Shown: one piece after another, positions 17,374 through 26,617 of the stretch | Numbering within the stretch: the stretch's first letter is position 1 | Layout: each line of letters opens with the position of its first letter | NCBI GenBank assembly: GCA_009784085.1 | Contig: WRCJ01000003.1 | Span: 1 to 38,947, forward strand | DNA: 38,947 bases | Source: Oscillospiraceae bacterium | GTDB taxonomy: Bacteria; Bacillota; Clostridia; Oscillospirales; UBA929 | Direction: 5' to 3' | The notes under the pieces: generated by a model | What the model saw: only the letters and a program-made list of their open reading frames with translations | Database searches by the model: none | Told to the model about the DNA's origin: nothing | Translations under genes and position numbers: made by a program

Positions 17374-18459
17374 ATGAAAAAAGCGGTTAGGATCATCACG
17401 GTGGCCGGCCTTGTCCTGTTGGCCGTCCTCACCTTTGTCTCGCGGTCGATATACAACAAGAACCTGCCCCAGGTCACTGCCGCCAAACTGGACGTGGGGC
17501 TAGTCCCCCTGACGTGGGAGACGGTCGGGGCCCTCGAATACCCCGGCGCGGCTACTCTCAAGGCAGGGGGGACCTGGACGGTAAGCGAGGTGTTTGTCAA
17601 GGACGGGGACGTAGTGCGCGTAGGCGACTTGCTGTGCAGTTTTGACACGCGGGTCTTCGACATGGACAGGCAGGCGATGGAACTGGAAGTCCTGCGGCTA
17701 CAAAACGCGCTGGCCGCGATGGACGACTGGCGGCCTCAAAGCGCCGCGGAACGCCGCGCCAAATCGTACCAGCAATCCGAAACCACCGCGTCGCTGGAAC
17801 TGGCCGAGCAGCGGCTTGCGTATGCCCTCTCCCAGGCGCCGCCGGGAAATGGGCTGCACACGGACTGCGCCGGCGCGGTGTACGGCCTTGCGATGGAGCC
17901 GGGGGACACGCTCCTTTTTGGGGACGCCCTGCTGTCCATCCTGCCCGACGAGCTGCCCGAACTCGAATTCTCCCTGCCGCCCAAGGAAGGGGAGGCTTTC
18001 GGTCCCGGCGTGATAGTCCAGGCCCAAGTGGCGACCATCCGGCGGGACAACGAAGGCAAAACGGTGTTTGCCCGCCAGGCCGTATCGGGGCAGGTGTTCA
18101 GCAGCGTGCTGCGTGGCGGCCAATGGGAGTGCCGGGCTCGCCTCAATGCCTTTGAGGGCGCGCCCGTGGCCGGCCAGGAGGTGCCCCTGAAGGTGACCCA
18201 GCCAGGGGAGACGCAGAACTATATGGCCCCCCTGGGCTGTCTGTTCGAATGGGAAAACCAAAAGATAGTGTATGAGATCGCCCGCCGCCCCGGGCTGTTT
18301 GGCGAGGAAAACTACCTGACCGCGGTGGTCGTGGAGGTGCTGTACGACAACGGGAAACATGTATCGCTGGTGGGCGATAGGCTCCACTGGCAAATGCCAT
18401 TGGCGGAAAACATTTCCCAGCCGGTGATTGACGGGGACGTAGTTTGGGTGCGGGATTGA
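17374..18459 (+). CDS. HlyD/membrane-fusion-protein-like adaptor
   Basis: One N-terminal TM, biotinyl-lipoyl-like GGTWTVSEVFVKDGDVVRVGDLLCSFD, short coiled coil, beta-barrel-like C-terminus. Confidence 0.72.
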   Translation: MKKAVRIITVAGLVLLAVLTFVSRSIYNKNLPQVTAAKLDVGLVPLTWETVGALEYPGAATLKAGGTWTVSEVFVKDGDVVRVGDLLCSFDTRVFDMDRQAMELEVLRLQNALAAMDDWRPQSAAERRAKSYQQSETTASLELAEQRLAYALSQAPPGNGLHTDCAGAVYGLAMEPGDTLLFGDALLSILPDELPELEFSLPPKEGEAFGPGVIVQAQVATIRRDNEGKTVFARQAVSGQVFSSVLRGGQWECRARLNAFEGAPVAGQEVPLKVTQPGETQNYMAPLGCLFEWENQKIVYEIARRPGLFGEENYLTAVVVEVLYDNGKHVSLVGDRLHWQMPLAENISQPVIDGDVVWVRD

Positions 18460-18484
18460 CATCTTTAATTGTGTTAGCGAGGAA

Positions 18485-19954
18485 GTGAAAGGTATGTGCA
18501 GAACAAGCATGTGCAGAACAAGGATGGGTAGCGGCGGCCTGAAAAAGCGGCGGTCGGACATCCCGGCGCGAACGACGCGTAAACGCTTGGGGGCCGTTTC
18601 CCTGGCCGCCGCATTGCTAATGGGCCTATTACTGGTGGTCGCGGGGTGTCAACCGAGCAACAATATTGTCAACCCCATCCCCGACACGCCCATTGACTTG
18701 ACGCCAACGGACGAATTGGTGCTATATCTGCCGGGCTACCAGTTTTTAGACCCTGGGTTCATGGCCGCCGTGAAGGCCTTTGAAAATACGTATCCAGGCG
18801 TGAAGGTAACTGTCGAGGTAATCGGCGCCCCGGACAGGGTGCCTGAAGGTGACTACCAAACCCGTATCAACACGGAAGCGATGGCCGGCACCGGGCCTGA
18901 TGTCTTCCTAACGAGTTACTTTTTTGACATGTATGAAACCATGGAATTGGGCGCATATCTCAACTTGGAGCCAATCATAGCTGAAGATGAGGACTTTGCT
19001 CTGGAAGATTATAACGGCACAGTGATGGATGCGGGGGTTTACAAGGGCGGGCGTTATATCATCCCGCTGAAATATTATCTGCCCATATTGCTGACAGAAC
19101 AGGGGATTTTGGACGACATTGGATTTGATATAGCCCAAGACGTCAATTTTATTTCCTTTTTCAATGAAGTCGCGGACAGTTTGCCAAAAGCGCGGGAAAA
19201 CCCCTCTTTTATCCGACTGCTCGGTGATAGGATTGCGTATGAATTTACACAGATAGCGGGGGTATCTTTGATAGACCGGGAACGTGAGATCATTTTACCG
19301 GACGAGAAGGGGCTGCGCGCCGTTTGCGAATCGTATAAGCCCTATTGGGTCATCGATTCCCTCCGCGACGACCAAGCGACTACATTCGGTGGAAATGTAT
19401 GGTCGGTTATCCAAGAGGGCGCGATTGTTTTTGGCGAATATCAATTAGATATATTTAATACGGTTTTTGACTTGAGCCAAATGAAAGCCACAGGGTATAC
19501 GCCGGTGTTGTCAGCCATACGCCGTGCGGACGGCGGGTTAAACGCCTCCGTAGGCCAGAGCGTGGCGATCCGCGCCGGTAGCCCCAACCAGCTCAACGCA
19601 TGGAGATATATCAAGATCCTGCTGTCCGAGTCCATGCAGAATGGCGGATCTGACATCGCAAGGAGTTGTGGTTTCCCGGTCAACAAGGCGGCTTTACGCC
19701 GTGAACTTGATGGAATCCTTAAAGAAGATACGCTTATCAATACCCCGGAAGGAAAACGGATATTCCAAGCGGTACCTTGGTCGGATAAGGAACCGTATCT
19801 GGTATTGCATGAAAGCATTACGAGCTGCACGTTGCCTGATATGGCGACAAATTGGCTCTATAGTTCCATGAAGCCTTGGTTCGACGGCAAGAAGAGCTAC
19901 GAAGATTGCCTGGAAGATCTGCGGCAGAGACTGACTCTTTATTTCTCTGAATAG
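18485..19954 (+). CDS. Extracellular solute-binding lipoprotein (SBP2, paralog of SBP1)
   Basis: Lipobox LLVVAGC. Shares with SBP1 NPIPDTPIDLTPTDELVLYLP, GVYKGGRY, QS.AIRAGSPNQLNAW, the GFPVNK region and the ITSC..KSY..C tail. Confidence 0.88.
   Translation: MKGMCRTSMCRTRMGSGGLKKRRSDIPARTTRKRLGAVSLAAALLMGLLLVVAGCQPSNNIVNPIPDTPIDLTPTDELVLYLPGYQFLDPGFMAAVKAFENTYPGVKVTVEVIGAPDRVPEGDYQTRINTEAMAGTGPDVFLTSYFFDMYETMELGAYLNLEPIIAEDEDFALEDYNGTVMDAGVYKGGRYIIPLKYYLPILLTEQGILDDIGFDIAQDVNFISFFNEVADSLPKARENPSFIRLLGDRIAYEFTQIAGVSLIDREREIILPDEKGLRAVCESYKPYWVIDSLRDDQATTFGGNVWSVIQEGAIVFGEYQLDIFNTVFDLSQMKATGYTPVLSAIRRADGGLNASVGQSVAIRAGSPNQLNAWRYIKILLSESMQNGGSDIARSCGFPVNKAALRRELDGILKEDTLINTPEGKRIFQAVPWSDKEPYLVLHESITSCTLPDMATNWLYSSMKPWFDGKKSYEDCLEDLRQRLTLYFSE
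18494..18523. repeat. 15-bp tandem repeat x2 at the SBP2 N-terminus
   Basis: atgtgcagaacaagc atgtgcagaacaagg (MCRTSMCRTR). Confidence 0.9.
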
Positions 19955-19969
19955 CTTACCTATATTGGA

Positions 19970-20006
19970 GGCTGCCGCGCTTTCTTGGTGCGACAGCCCC
20001 TTTACT
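19970..20006 (+). terminator. Terminator-like hairpin after SBP2
   Basis: ggctgccgcgc ... gcgacagcc stem followed by ccctttactttg. Confidence 0.45.
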
Positions 20007-20099
20007 TTGCACGATCAAAAACGAAAGACACTGGCATCAACGCTTGTGTTGAGACGATGGCGTGTATGCCGTCATGACCGCCCGGAAAGGGCAGCACAC

Positions 20100-20972
20100 T
20101 CAGTAACTACACGTTTTTCTCCGATGTTTCCGCCCCACCAACATCGCGCACACGCCAAGTGCAGATGCGATTAAGACAATTATCCAAACGAGCGCATTGA
20201 CACCATCGCCTGTTTGGGGAGCCGTAACGGTTGGTGGTTGCGCGGTTGTGGGTGGAGTAGCCGATGGGGGCGGGGTCTCGGTAGAGGGTTCTGTTCTATC
20301 CACATGCAAAGTTATATTTCTATGATCCTTATCGAAAGATAACACGGCTTGAAAATCGTAATCCCCACTTAGGCTTTCCAGATACTCCTGTGCAAACAAA
20401 ATTTTCATTAAGCCGCGATCCCATTCCGCCGTGTAATTCGAAGGATCGACATCCTCTCCGCCACGGGTTAGCGTAATGAGATTGTAGTCATAATCCGAAC
20501 CTGGATAGGGGATTATCCATTCTTCTCCGAACTTTTGCACGTTCCAAGTGAGAATCCTCAGACCCTTTTTATATAGATCGGCGACAAGCGTATACTCCCC
20601 ATTGGCCAGTGTTTTTAGATACGCCTCTTCGAGTGTGATGATCGTGCAATCGTCCATGAGCGTAAAGTTGTAATTCGATGGATCGATTTCCTCGCCATAT
20701 ATGGTTTGTTGGCCTGGATAATAGTATAGCTTGACCTTCTCCGCATGGTCAAACTCGATGCTTGCGGACACTGTTCCGCTACCTGTAAATGTGTCGAAAT
20801 AAATCGGCACCTGCATCTCTGCCGTCGCATTTATAGACATGGTAGAGGAAGTAGGCTGTCCAACCTCTGCGTCCATGGCTGATTGCGAAGCGCGCGCCGC
20901 CAATGAACTCATAGGGAGCTGCAGGAGAATCGCAATGAGAAGAATGCATAAACCTCTTTTTATGGTTTGCAC
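20100..20972 (-). CDS. Secreted X2/Ig-like-repeat protein with LPXTG-like sorting signal
   Basis: Signal peptide; two X2-like units (IDPSNYNFTLMDDCTIITLEEAYLKTLANGEYTLVADL and VDPSNYTAEWDRGLMKILFAQEYLESLSGDYDFQAVL); Pro/Thr stalk; APQTGDG + TM + RKHRRK. Confidence 0.72.
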   Translation of the reverse strand: MQTIKRGLCILLIAILLQLPMSSLAARASQSAMDAEVGQPTSSTMSINATAEMQVPIYFDTFTGSGTVSASIEFDHAEKVKLYYYPGQQTIYGEEIDPSNYNFTLMDDCTIITLEEAYLKTLANGEYTLVADLYKKGLRILTWNVQKFGEEWIIPYPGSDYDYNLITLTRGGEDVDPSNYTAEWDRGLMKILFAQEYLESLSGDYDFQAVLSFDKDHRNITLHVDRTEPSTETPPPSATPPTTAQPPTVTAPQTGDGVNALVWIIVLIASALGVCAMLVGRKHRRKTCSY

Positions 20973-21116
20973 AGGAAAAACCCCTTTCGTTTGTAATTTG
21001 GCCTACTACCATAATAACAATCCGAAAGGGGCAGCTCTTACAGGGCATTCGAAAAAATATTGCACAAAACTTCAAGCATAATGCTATGTAATGTTGCTAG
21101 GTGAAAGTTGTTCAGC

Positions 21117-21839
21117 TCACGCTACCGAACGGGCAATTTGCAATAAATCCCCCACGGGAAGCAAGCCGGCTAAGGCAAATGAGAATCCGTTCCGTGTCCA
21201 CACGATATTGGAATATGCGTCCTCGTCGTATGTTTCGCTGATGTGATATGTAATACCATCGTATGCCTCGGTTCGATATTTTGAATGCTCAATATCGAGG
21301 CCATGTGCAGCGAGCAACGCGACATCAAGCATAAACATATTCCTGTTTTCATCCATATAGATTTTGAAACAATCATACCCTAAAATTTCCTCAGCAAGCA
21401 GTGTGTATCCATCAGGGAGGTAATGCGGTAAAAAATCCTGGGCGGTTTTAGTTTCGACGTTCGGATTCTCTGGTGTATCGGTATCCCCGCCATCGGCATC
21501 ATCGAAGGTAATGCGAATATGATCGTTGTAGAACTGGACAATGGCGTCTCGTACAGCAGCTCTAACTTGGGGATTCACCATGAGCAAAGATGCTAAAAGG
21601 GTAGAGAGAACACATATTACGATAACTGCCGCCCGTGTAAATGATAGCGCCCGTTTGGCAACAGCTCTATTCCTTTCCCGCGAAAACAACTTATCCATTC
21701 TACGAATGTGTTCTTTGCTAAAAGGGTGTTCTCGGAGTATATCTCCCTCAGGTGGCATTGCGATCATATCCTCTTGAAAGTTCGCTTGGACAGCTTCCGT
21801 CAACAACGAGTCGAACACCGTGCTCCCAATGTTAATCAT
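21117..21839 (-). CDS. Membrane anti-sigma-like protein (DUF4367-like C-terminus)
   Basis: Directly downstream of a sigma gene; single central TM; YLPDGYTLLAEEILGYDCFKIYMDENRN. Confidence 0.65.
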   Translation of the reverse strand: MINIGSTVFDSLLTEAVQANFQEDMIAMPPEGDILREHPFSKEHIRRMDKLFSRERNRAVAKRALSFTRAAVIVICVLSTLLASLLMVNPQVRAAVRDAIVQFYNDHIRITFDDADGGDTDTPENPNVETKTAQDFLPHYLPDGYTLLAEEILGYDCFKIYMDENRNMFMLDVALLAAHGLDIEHSKYRTEAYDGITYHISETYDEDAYSNIVWTRNGFSFALAGLLPVGDLLQIARSVA

Positions 21840-22389
21840 CAATAAAACCTTCTTTCCGCAGAGAATCATACAACTTGCGCCGTAATCTGTGGATGCGGAC
21901 AGCTGTAGCGTTTTTGTTGCTACCGATCAGTTCTGCGATCTCGCAGTCGGTTTTCCCTAGCAAGCACTTCATTTCGATTAATGATTTGTTGATTGGGTCA
22001 AGTTGTGATATGTGGTACTGCAATCTGTTTGCTGCTTCTTTCCCAGCAACAATTCGAAATACATCCGGCAAACCATCTCCGACAAAGGGTTCCACATCCT
22101 CCAATAAAGCGTGATCCAAACGATTCTCTTGTTCCAATTTGTTCAGCGCAGCACTCTTCACCATAATGACAATCAAAGTCCCTGTCCTCTTACAGGGATC
22201 AGAAAAATATTTTTCCTTGTGACGAATCATTCGAAGGAACGCTTCGTGAACAGCTTCCTCCGCCCATGCCTTGTTTTTCGTGATAGACAGCGCGACTTTT
22301 AAACATCTACCACGGTGCGCGTTGTAGAATTCTGCGAATATATCGCGTTCCTCGTCTTTTTCGAGCATAGCAATGTAAAATGATAACAA
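21832..22389 (-). CDS. ECF-type RNA polymerase sigma factor
   Basis: Region 2 AEEAVHEAFLRMIRHKEKYF; region 4 DPINKSLIEMKCLLGKTDCEIAELIGSNKNATAVRIHRLRRKL. Confidence 0.88.
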   Translation of the reverse strand: MLSFYIAMLEKDEERDIFAEFYNAHRGRCLKVALSITKNKAWAEEAVHEAFLRMIRHKEKYFSDPCKRTGTLIVIMVKSAALNKLEQENRLDHALLEDVEPFVGDGLPDVFRIVAGKEAANRLQYHISQLDPINKSLIEMKCLLGKTDCEIAELIGSNKNATAVRIHRLRRKLYDSLRKEGFIDD

Positions 22390-22601
22390 AGAATCCCTCC
22401 CTAAACGATGGGGCTACGATAGAACTATGATAGCGCGAAAGAACATATTCTTTATCGATATATATCTTATCGTTCAAATTATACGCACCTTAATTTTCGC
22501 ACAGCAAACTTCATGCGGGTTCCCTGCGCCACGATGTAGGTGAAGGCTGGTCCCATGAAACTACCCGCCCATGAGGTTGAGGCATGGACAGATGGATATG
22601 C

Positions 22602-22632
22602 GCAAAGCCGGGGGGGAGCCCCCCGGCTTTGC
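22602..22632. terminator. Strong perfect hairpin between glgP and the sigma gene
   Basis: gcaaagccgggggg-gag-ccccccggctttgc, 14-bp stem, followed on + by ttttacctttattt. Confidence 0.7.
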
Positions 22633-22646
22633 TTTTACCTTTATTT

Positions 22647-22686
22647 CTATTTTGTCCCTACGCCCTGCTATTTTGTCCCTACGCCC
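22647..22686. repeat. 21-bp-period direct repeat spanning the glgP stop codon
   Basis: ctattttgtccctacgccc at 22647 and 22668; the stop is 22668-22670. Confidence 0.92.
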
Positions 22687-25079
22687 CAGATGTATTTGGC
22701 GTATTGGGCGATGCTGCGATCTGCCGCGAACTGCCCGGCGGCGGCGATGTTTTTCAGCGACATGCGGTTCCACAAGTCCGGGTTTTTGTACACCGCAAAG
22801 GCCCGGCGCCGCGCCGCGCAATAGCTGTCAAAGTCGGCGAGCAGGAAGTAGGTGTCCCGCAGTAGCAGGGAGGAGGAGATGTCGCCATACGACACGCCGT
22901 CGGAAAACCCGCAGGCGATGCGGTCAACCACCCGCTTGAGGTCTGGGGAGTGGTTGTAATACTGCATGGGCTCGTAGCCTCCGCTGTGCAAGCGGGAGAC
23001 CTCGTCGGCGCGTAAGCCGAACAGGAAGAAATTGTCCGGGCCCACCAGTTCCTCGATCTCCACGTTGGCGCCGTCCAGCGTCCCCATGGTCAACGCCCCG
23101 TTGAGCATTAGCTTCATGTTGCTCGTGCCGGAAGCCTCTTTGCCGGCGGTGGAGATCTGCTCGGACAGCTCAGACGCAGGGATGAGCATTTCGGCGAGGG
23201 AAACCCGGTAGTTTTCCAGGAAAACCACCTTGATGCGGCCTTTGACATCCTCGTCGTTGTTGATTTGCTCCGCCAAGCTCCAGATCAGCTGGATGATGCG
23301 CTTGGCCATGAGATAGCCGGATGCCGATTTCGCGCCGAACAGGAACGTGACGGGCGTCATGTCCAAGTTGGGGTTGTCGCGCAGATCGTTGTAGAGCTTC
23401 ACGATGTGCATGACGTTGAGCAATTGCCGCTTGTACTCATGCATGCGCTTGATCTGCACGTCGAGGAGCGAGTTGGGATCGATCAAGATGCCGCTGCTCT
23501 TCTGGATGAAGGCGGCTAGTTTTTCCTTGTTGCGGCGTTTGATGAGGGCCAGCTTGTCCAAGACATCGCGGTCCCCCATGTACCGCTCCAGCTTGAGCAG
23601 ATCGTAAGGCCGCGTCAGGCAGTCGTCGCCGCATAGCTCCCGCACAAGCTCATACAGGCCGGGGTTGATCTGCGCCAGCCATCTCCGGTGGTCGATGCCG
23701 TTGGTGATATTGAAGAACTTTTGCGGCGCGCGGCTGTAGGCATCGGAAAAGACATACGTACGCAGGATGTGGGTGTGCAGTTCAGACACGCCGTTGATGG
23801 CAAAACACGCGCATAAGCACAGGTTGGCCATGCGCAGTTCGCCGTCCCAAATGATGGCGCTGTTTTCCTGCTGTTCGTTGTCGTAGTGATAGACATCCCG
23901 CAATTCTCTCTGGAAGCGGTCGTTGATTTCGCGCAAGATAAGCCAAATACGGGGCAGTAGCATCTCGATGAGGGGTTGCGGCCAGCATTCCAACGCCTCC
24001 GCCATGACCGTGTGGTTGGTGTAGGCTACCGTATGCGTAACAATGTACCACGCCTCGTCCCAGTCCATGCCCTCCTCGTCGAGGAGGATGCGCATAAGCT
24101 CCGGGATGGCCAGCGTGGGGTGCGTGTCGTTGATCTGGATGACATGCCGCAAGTGGAAATCGCGCAACGTCCCATGCCGGCTACGGTGGACGCGGACGAT
24201 AGATTGTATTGTCGCCGACACCAAAAAGTATTGTTGCCGCAGGCGCAGCAACTTGCCCTCGAAGTGGTTGTCCTCCGGATACAGCACCTTGGATATGACT
24301 TCGGCCATCGCGTTTTGCTCTACCGCACGCAGGTACTCCCCCCGGGAAAAGAGAGACATGTCAAACTGCACGGGGGACTTAGAGTCCCACAGCCGCAAGG
24401 TATTGACATGCTGTGTGTCGTAGCCGGAAATGACCATGTCCATGGGGACGGCCAGCACGGAGGTAAAGCCCTGGTAATACGGCTGTGCGCGGCCATCCTC
24501 CCAGCGCATCTCGACATGCCCGCCGAACTTCACCTCCACGGTTTCGTCCATGCGGGGCAGTAGCCAGACATCGCCGGTCTCCATCCACGGGTCGGGCAGT
24601 TCCACCTGCTGGCCCTCCACAATCTTTTGCCGAAAGATGCCATAGTGGTAGCAGATGGAGTATCCGGTCGCCGGGATATCCAATGTGGTCATGGAGTCCA
24701 GGTAGCAGGCCGCCAAACGGCCCAAGCCGCCGTTTCCCAGGCCGGCGTCGGCTTCGGCCTCGAAGATATCGTCCGGGTCCACTTCCAGGTAGCGCAAGGC
24801 GGATATGATATCGTCCAGCATCTCCAAGTTGTAGGCGTTTTTCCGAAGGGATTGGCCCAGCAGGAATTCGAGGGAAAGATAATGCACCTGCCGTTTGTCG
24901 CTTTTTTTCCTTTCCTCGGTCCCCACGGCCAAGCCAGCCGACATGCGATCCCGCACCAGCATGGCGCAAGCTTTGAAGAGTTGTTCTGTTGAGGCTTCGG
25001 GTATTTCCCTGCCAAATTGATGTCGTACCTTATCGGCAATTACATTGGCCAAGTCTATTTGTGTACCTGAATAAGCCAT
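22668..25079 (-). CDS. glgP: Glycogen/starch phosphorylase
   Basis: EASGTSNMKLMLNGALTMGTLDGANVEI PLP site, LGNGGLGRLAACYLDSMTTLDIPATGYSICYHYGIFRQ. Confidence 0.98.
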   Translation of the reverse strand: MAYSGTQIDLANVIADKVRHQFGREIPEASTEQLFKACAMLVRDRMSAGLAVGTEERKKSDKRQVHYLSLEFLLGQSLRKNAYNLEMLDDIISALRYLEVDPDDIFEAEADAGLGNGGLGRLAACYLDSMTTLDIPATGYSICYHYGIFRQKIVEGQQVELPDPWMETGDVWLLPRMDETVEVKFGGHVEMRWEDGRAQPYYQGFTSVLAVPMDMVISGYDTQHVNTLRLWDSKSPVQFDMSLFSRGEYLRAVEQNAMAEVISKVLYPEDNHFEGKLLRLRQQYFLVSATIQSIVRVHRSRHGTLRDFHLRHVIQINDTHPTLAIPELMRILLDEEGMDWDEAWYIVTHTVAYTNHTVMAEALECWPQPLIEMLLPRIWLILREINDRFQRELRDVYHYDNEQQENSAIIWDGELRMANLCLCACFAINGVSELHTHILRTYVFSDAYSRAPQKFFNITNGIDHRRWLAQINPGLYELVRELCGDDCLTRPYDLLKLERYMGDRDVLDKLALIKRRNKEKLAAFIQKSSGILIDPNSLLDVQIKRMHEYKRQLLNVMHIVKLYNDLRDNPNLDMTPVTFLFGAKSASGYLMAKRIIQLIWSLAEQINNDEDVKGRIKVVFLENYRVSLAEMLIPASELSEQISTAGKEASGTSNMKLMLNGALTMGTLDGANVEIEELVGPDNFFLFGLRADEVSRLHSGGYEPMQYYNHSPDLKRVVDRIACGFSDGVSYGDISSSLLLRDTYFLLADFDSYCAARRRAFAVYKNPDLWNRMSLKNIAAAGQFAADRSIAQYAKYIWGVGTK

Positions 25080-25099
25080 GTGATCTCCTCATTTTGGTA

Positions 25100-26539
25100 T
25101 TATCTTTTTCCCGTCAATTGGCGGTACAGCGCCATATATTTGGCGGCTGGCTCCGTCCAATCGAAGGACAGGGACATAATGCGTTTTTGTATGGTCAACC
25201 ATGTTTCGCGGTCGTTGTAGGTGGAAATGGCTTGTTGCAAGGTCTGCACCATGTCGCTCGCGTTGTAGTTGGCAAAGGTGAAGCCGGCGCCCTCGCCGGT
25301 TTCGGTGTTGTAGGCCGCCACCGTGTCCCGCAGGCCGCCGGTCTCGCGCACGACAGGTACCACGCCATAGCGCAGGGCCATCATCTGCGACAAACCGCAA
25401 GGCTCCGCCTGGGAGGGCATCAGAAAGATATCGGCGCCGCCGAAGATCTTCATGGCCAGCCCGAAATTGATCATGATATTGGCCGACAGGCGGCCGGAAA
25501 AATTGTTCTGCGCGTTGGCGAACAACTGCTCGAAATGCCAGTCGCCCCGGCCCAGCACGACAAATTGTATCGGCATTTCCATGATACTATCCAGCGACGC
25601 GGCCACCAGATCCAGCCCCTTGTGTTCGACCAGGCGGCTGACCATGGCGACGATGGGGATGCTCTCGTCCTGGTTCAACCCCAATATCTGTTGCAAGTCC
25701 AGTTTGTTGTACACCTTGTCCACGACGGTTTCCGGCGAATAACAATGCGCCAGGTTCGGGTCCGTTTGCGGATCGTACAGCTTGGTGTCGATGCCGTTGA
25801 GGATGCCGGTCAGCTTGTCGCTGTTGTTCTTGATAACCTGCTCCAAGCCGTGGGCATAGAAGGGGAACTGCAGTTCGTCGGCGTAGGAGGGGCTGACCGT
25901 GGTCACCCAGTCGGCGCACTCGATGGCGCCCTTGAGCAGTGAGATCCCTGTCCCGTAGCGCAACGTCCCGTCGTCCACCAGCGAGGCGGGCAGTGCGAAA
26001 AGCTCGTCGGCCAGTTCGGCGCCGAAACGGCCCTGGTACTCGATGTTGTGGATGGTAAGTACGGTCTTTATGCTGTCGTAGAGGGGATCCCCGGCCCGGG
26101 CGCGGCGGATGTAAATCGGGATGAGGGATGTTTGCCAATCGTTGACATGCACCACGTCGGGCGTCCAGTCCAGCTGGGGCAGTAGGTCGGTGACAGCCTT
26201 GCAGAAGAAGGCGAAGCGTTCGCCGTCGTCGTAGTGGCCGTAGATTTCGCTACGCTTAAAGTAGTACTCGTTGTCGATAAAATAATAGACAACGCCGTCC
26301 TTCTTCATCTCGAACAGCCCGCAGTACAGGTTGCGCCAAGCTAAGCTGATGTAAATGTATTTCACGAACTTCATTTTGGCGCGCCAGGATGGGTTGATGC
26401 TCCCGTACAAGGGCATGACCAAACGGATCGACACCCCCCGTCTGGCCGCCAGCGTCTTGGGCAACGCGGCCAACACATCGGCTAGCCCCCCCGTCTTCGC
26501 AAAGGGCGCGCACTCACTTGTGGCGTAGAGAACCTTCAT
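25100..26539 (-). CDS. glgA: Glycogen synthase (GT5)
   Basis: MKVLYATSECAPFAKTGGLADVLAALPKTL; PSQAEPCGLSQMMALRYGVVPVVRETGGLRDTV. Confidence 0.98.
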   Translation of the reverse strand: MKVLYATSECAPFAKTGGLADVLAALPKTLAARRGVSIRLVMPLYGSINPSWRAKMKFVKYIYISLAWRNLYCGLFEMKKDGVVYYFIDNEYYFKRSEIYGHYDDGERFAFFCKAVTDLLPQLDWTPDVVHVNDWQTSLIPIYIRRARAGDPLYDSIKTVLTIHNIEYQGRFGAELADELFALPASLVDDGTLRYGTGISLLKGAIECADWVTTVSPSYADELQFPFYAHGLEQVIKNNSDKLTGILNGIDTKLYDPQTDPNLAHCYSPETVVDKVYNKLDLQQILGLNQDESIPIVAMVSRLVEHKGLDLVAASLDSIMEMPIQFVVLGRGDWHFEQLFANAQNNFSGRLSANIMINFGLAMKIFGGADIFLMPSQAEPCGLSQMMALRYGVVPVVRETGGLRDTVAAYNTETGEGAGFTFANYNASDMVQTLQQAISTYNDRETWLTIQKRIMSLSFDWTEPAAKYMALYRQLTGKR

Positions 26540-26617
26540 CTTCGTAAATCCTCCCATTGTGGGCGCCCTTATGTGTGATGTCGGGGCGCGTTTGTTATCT
26601 AGTTATTGATACATGAA

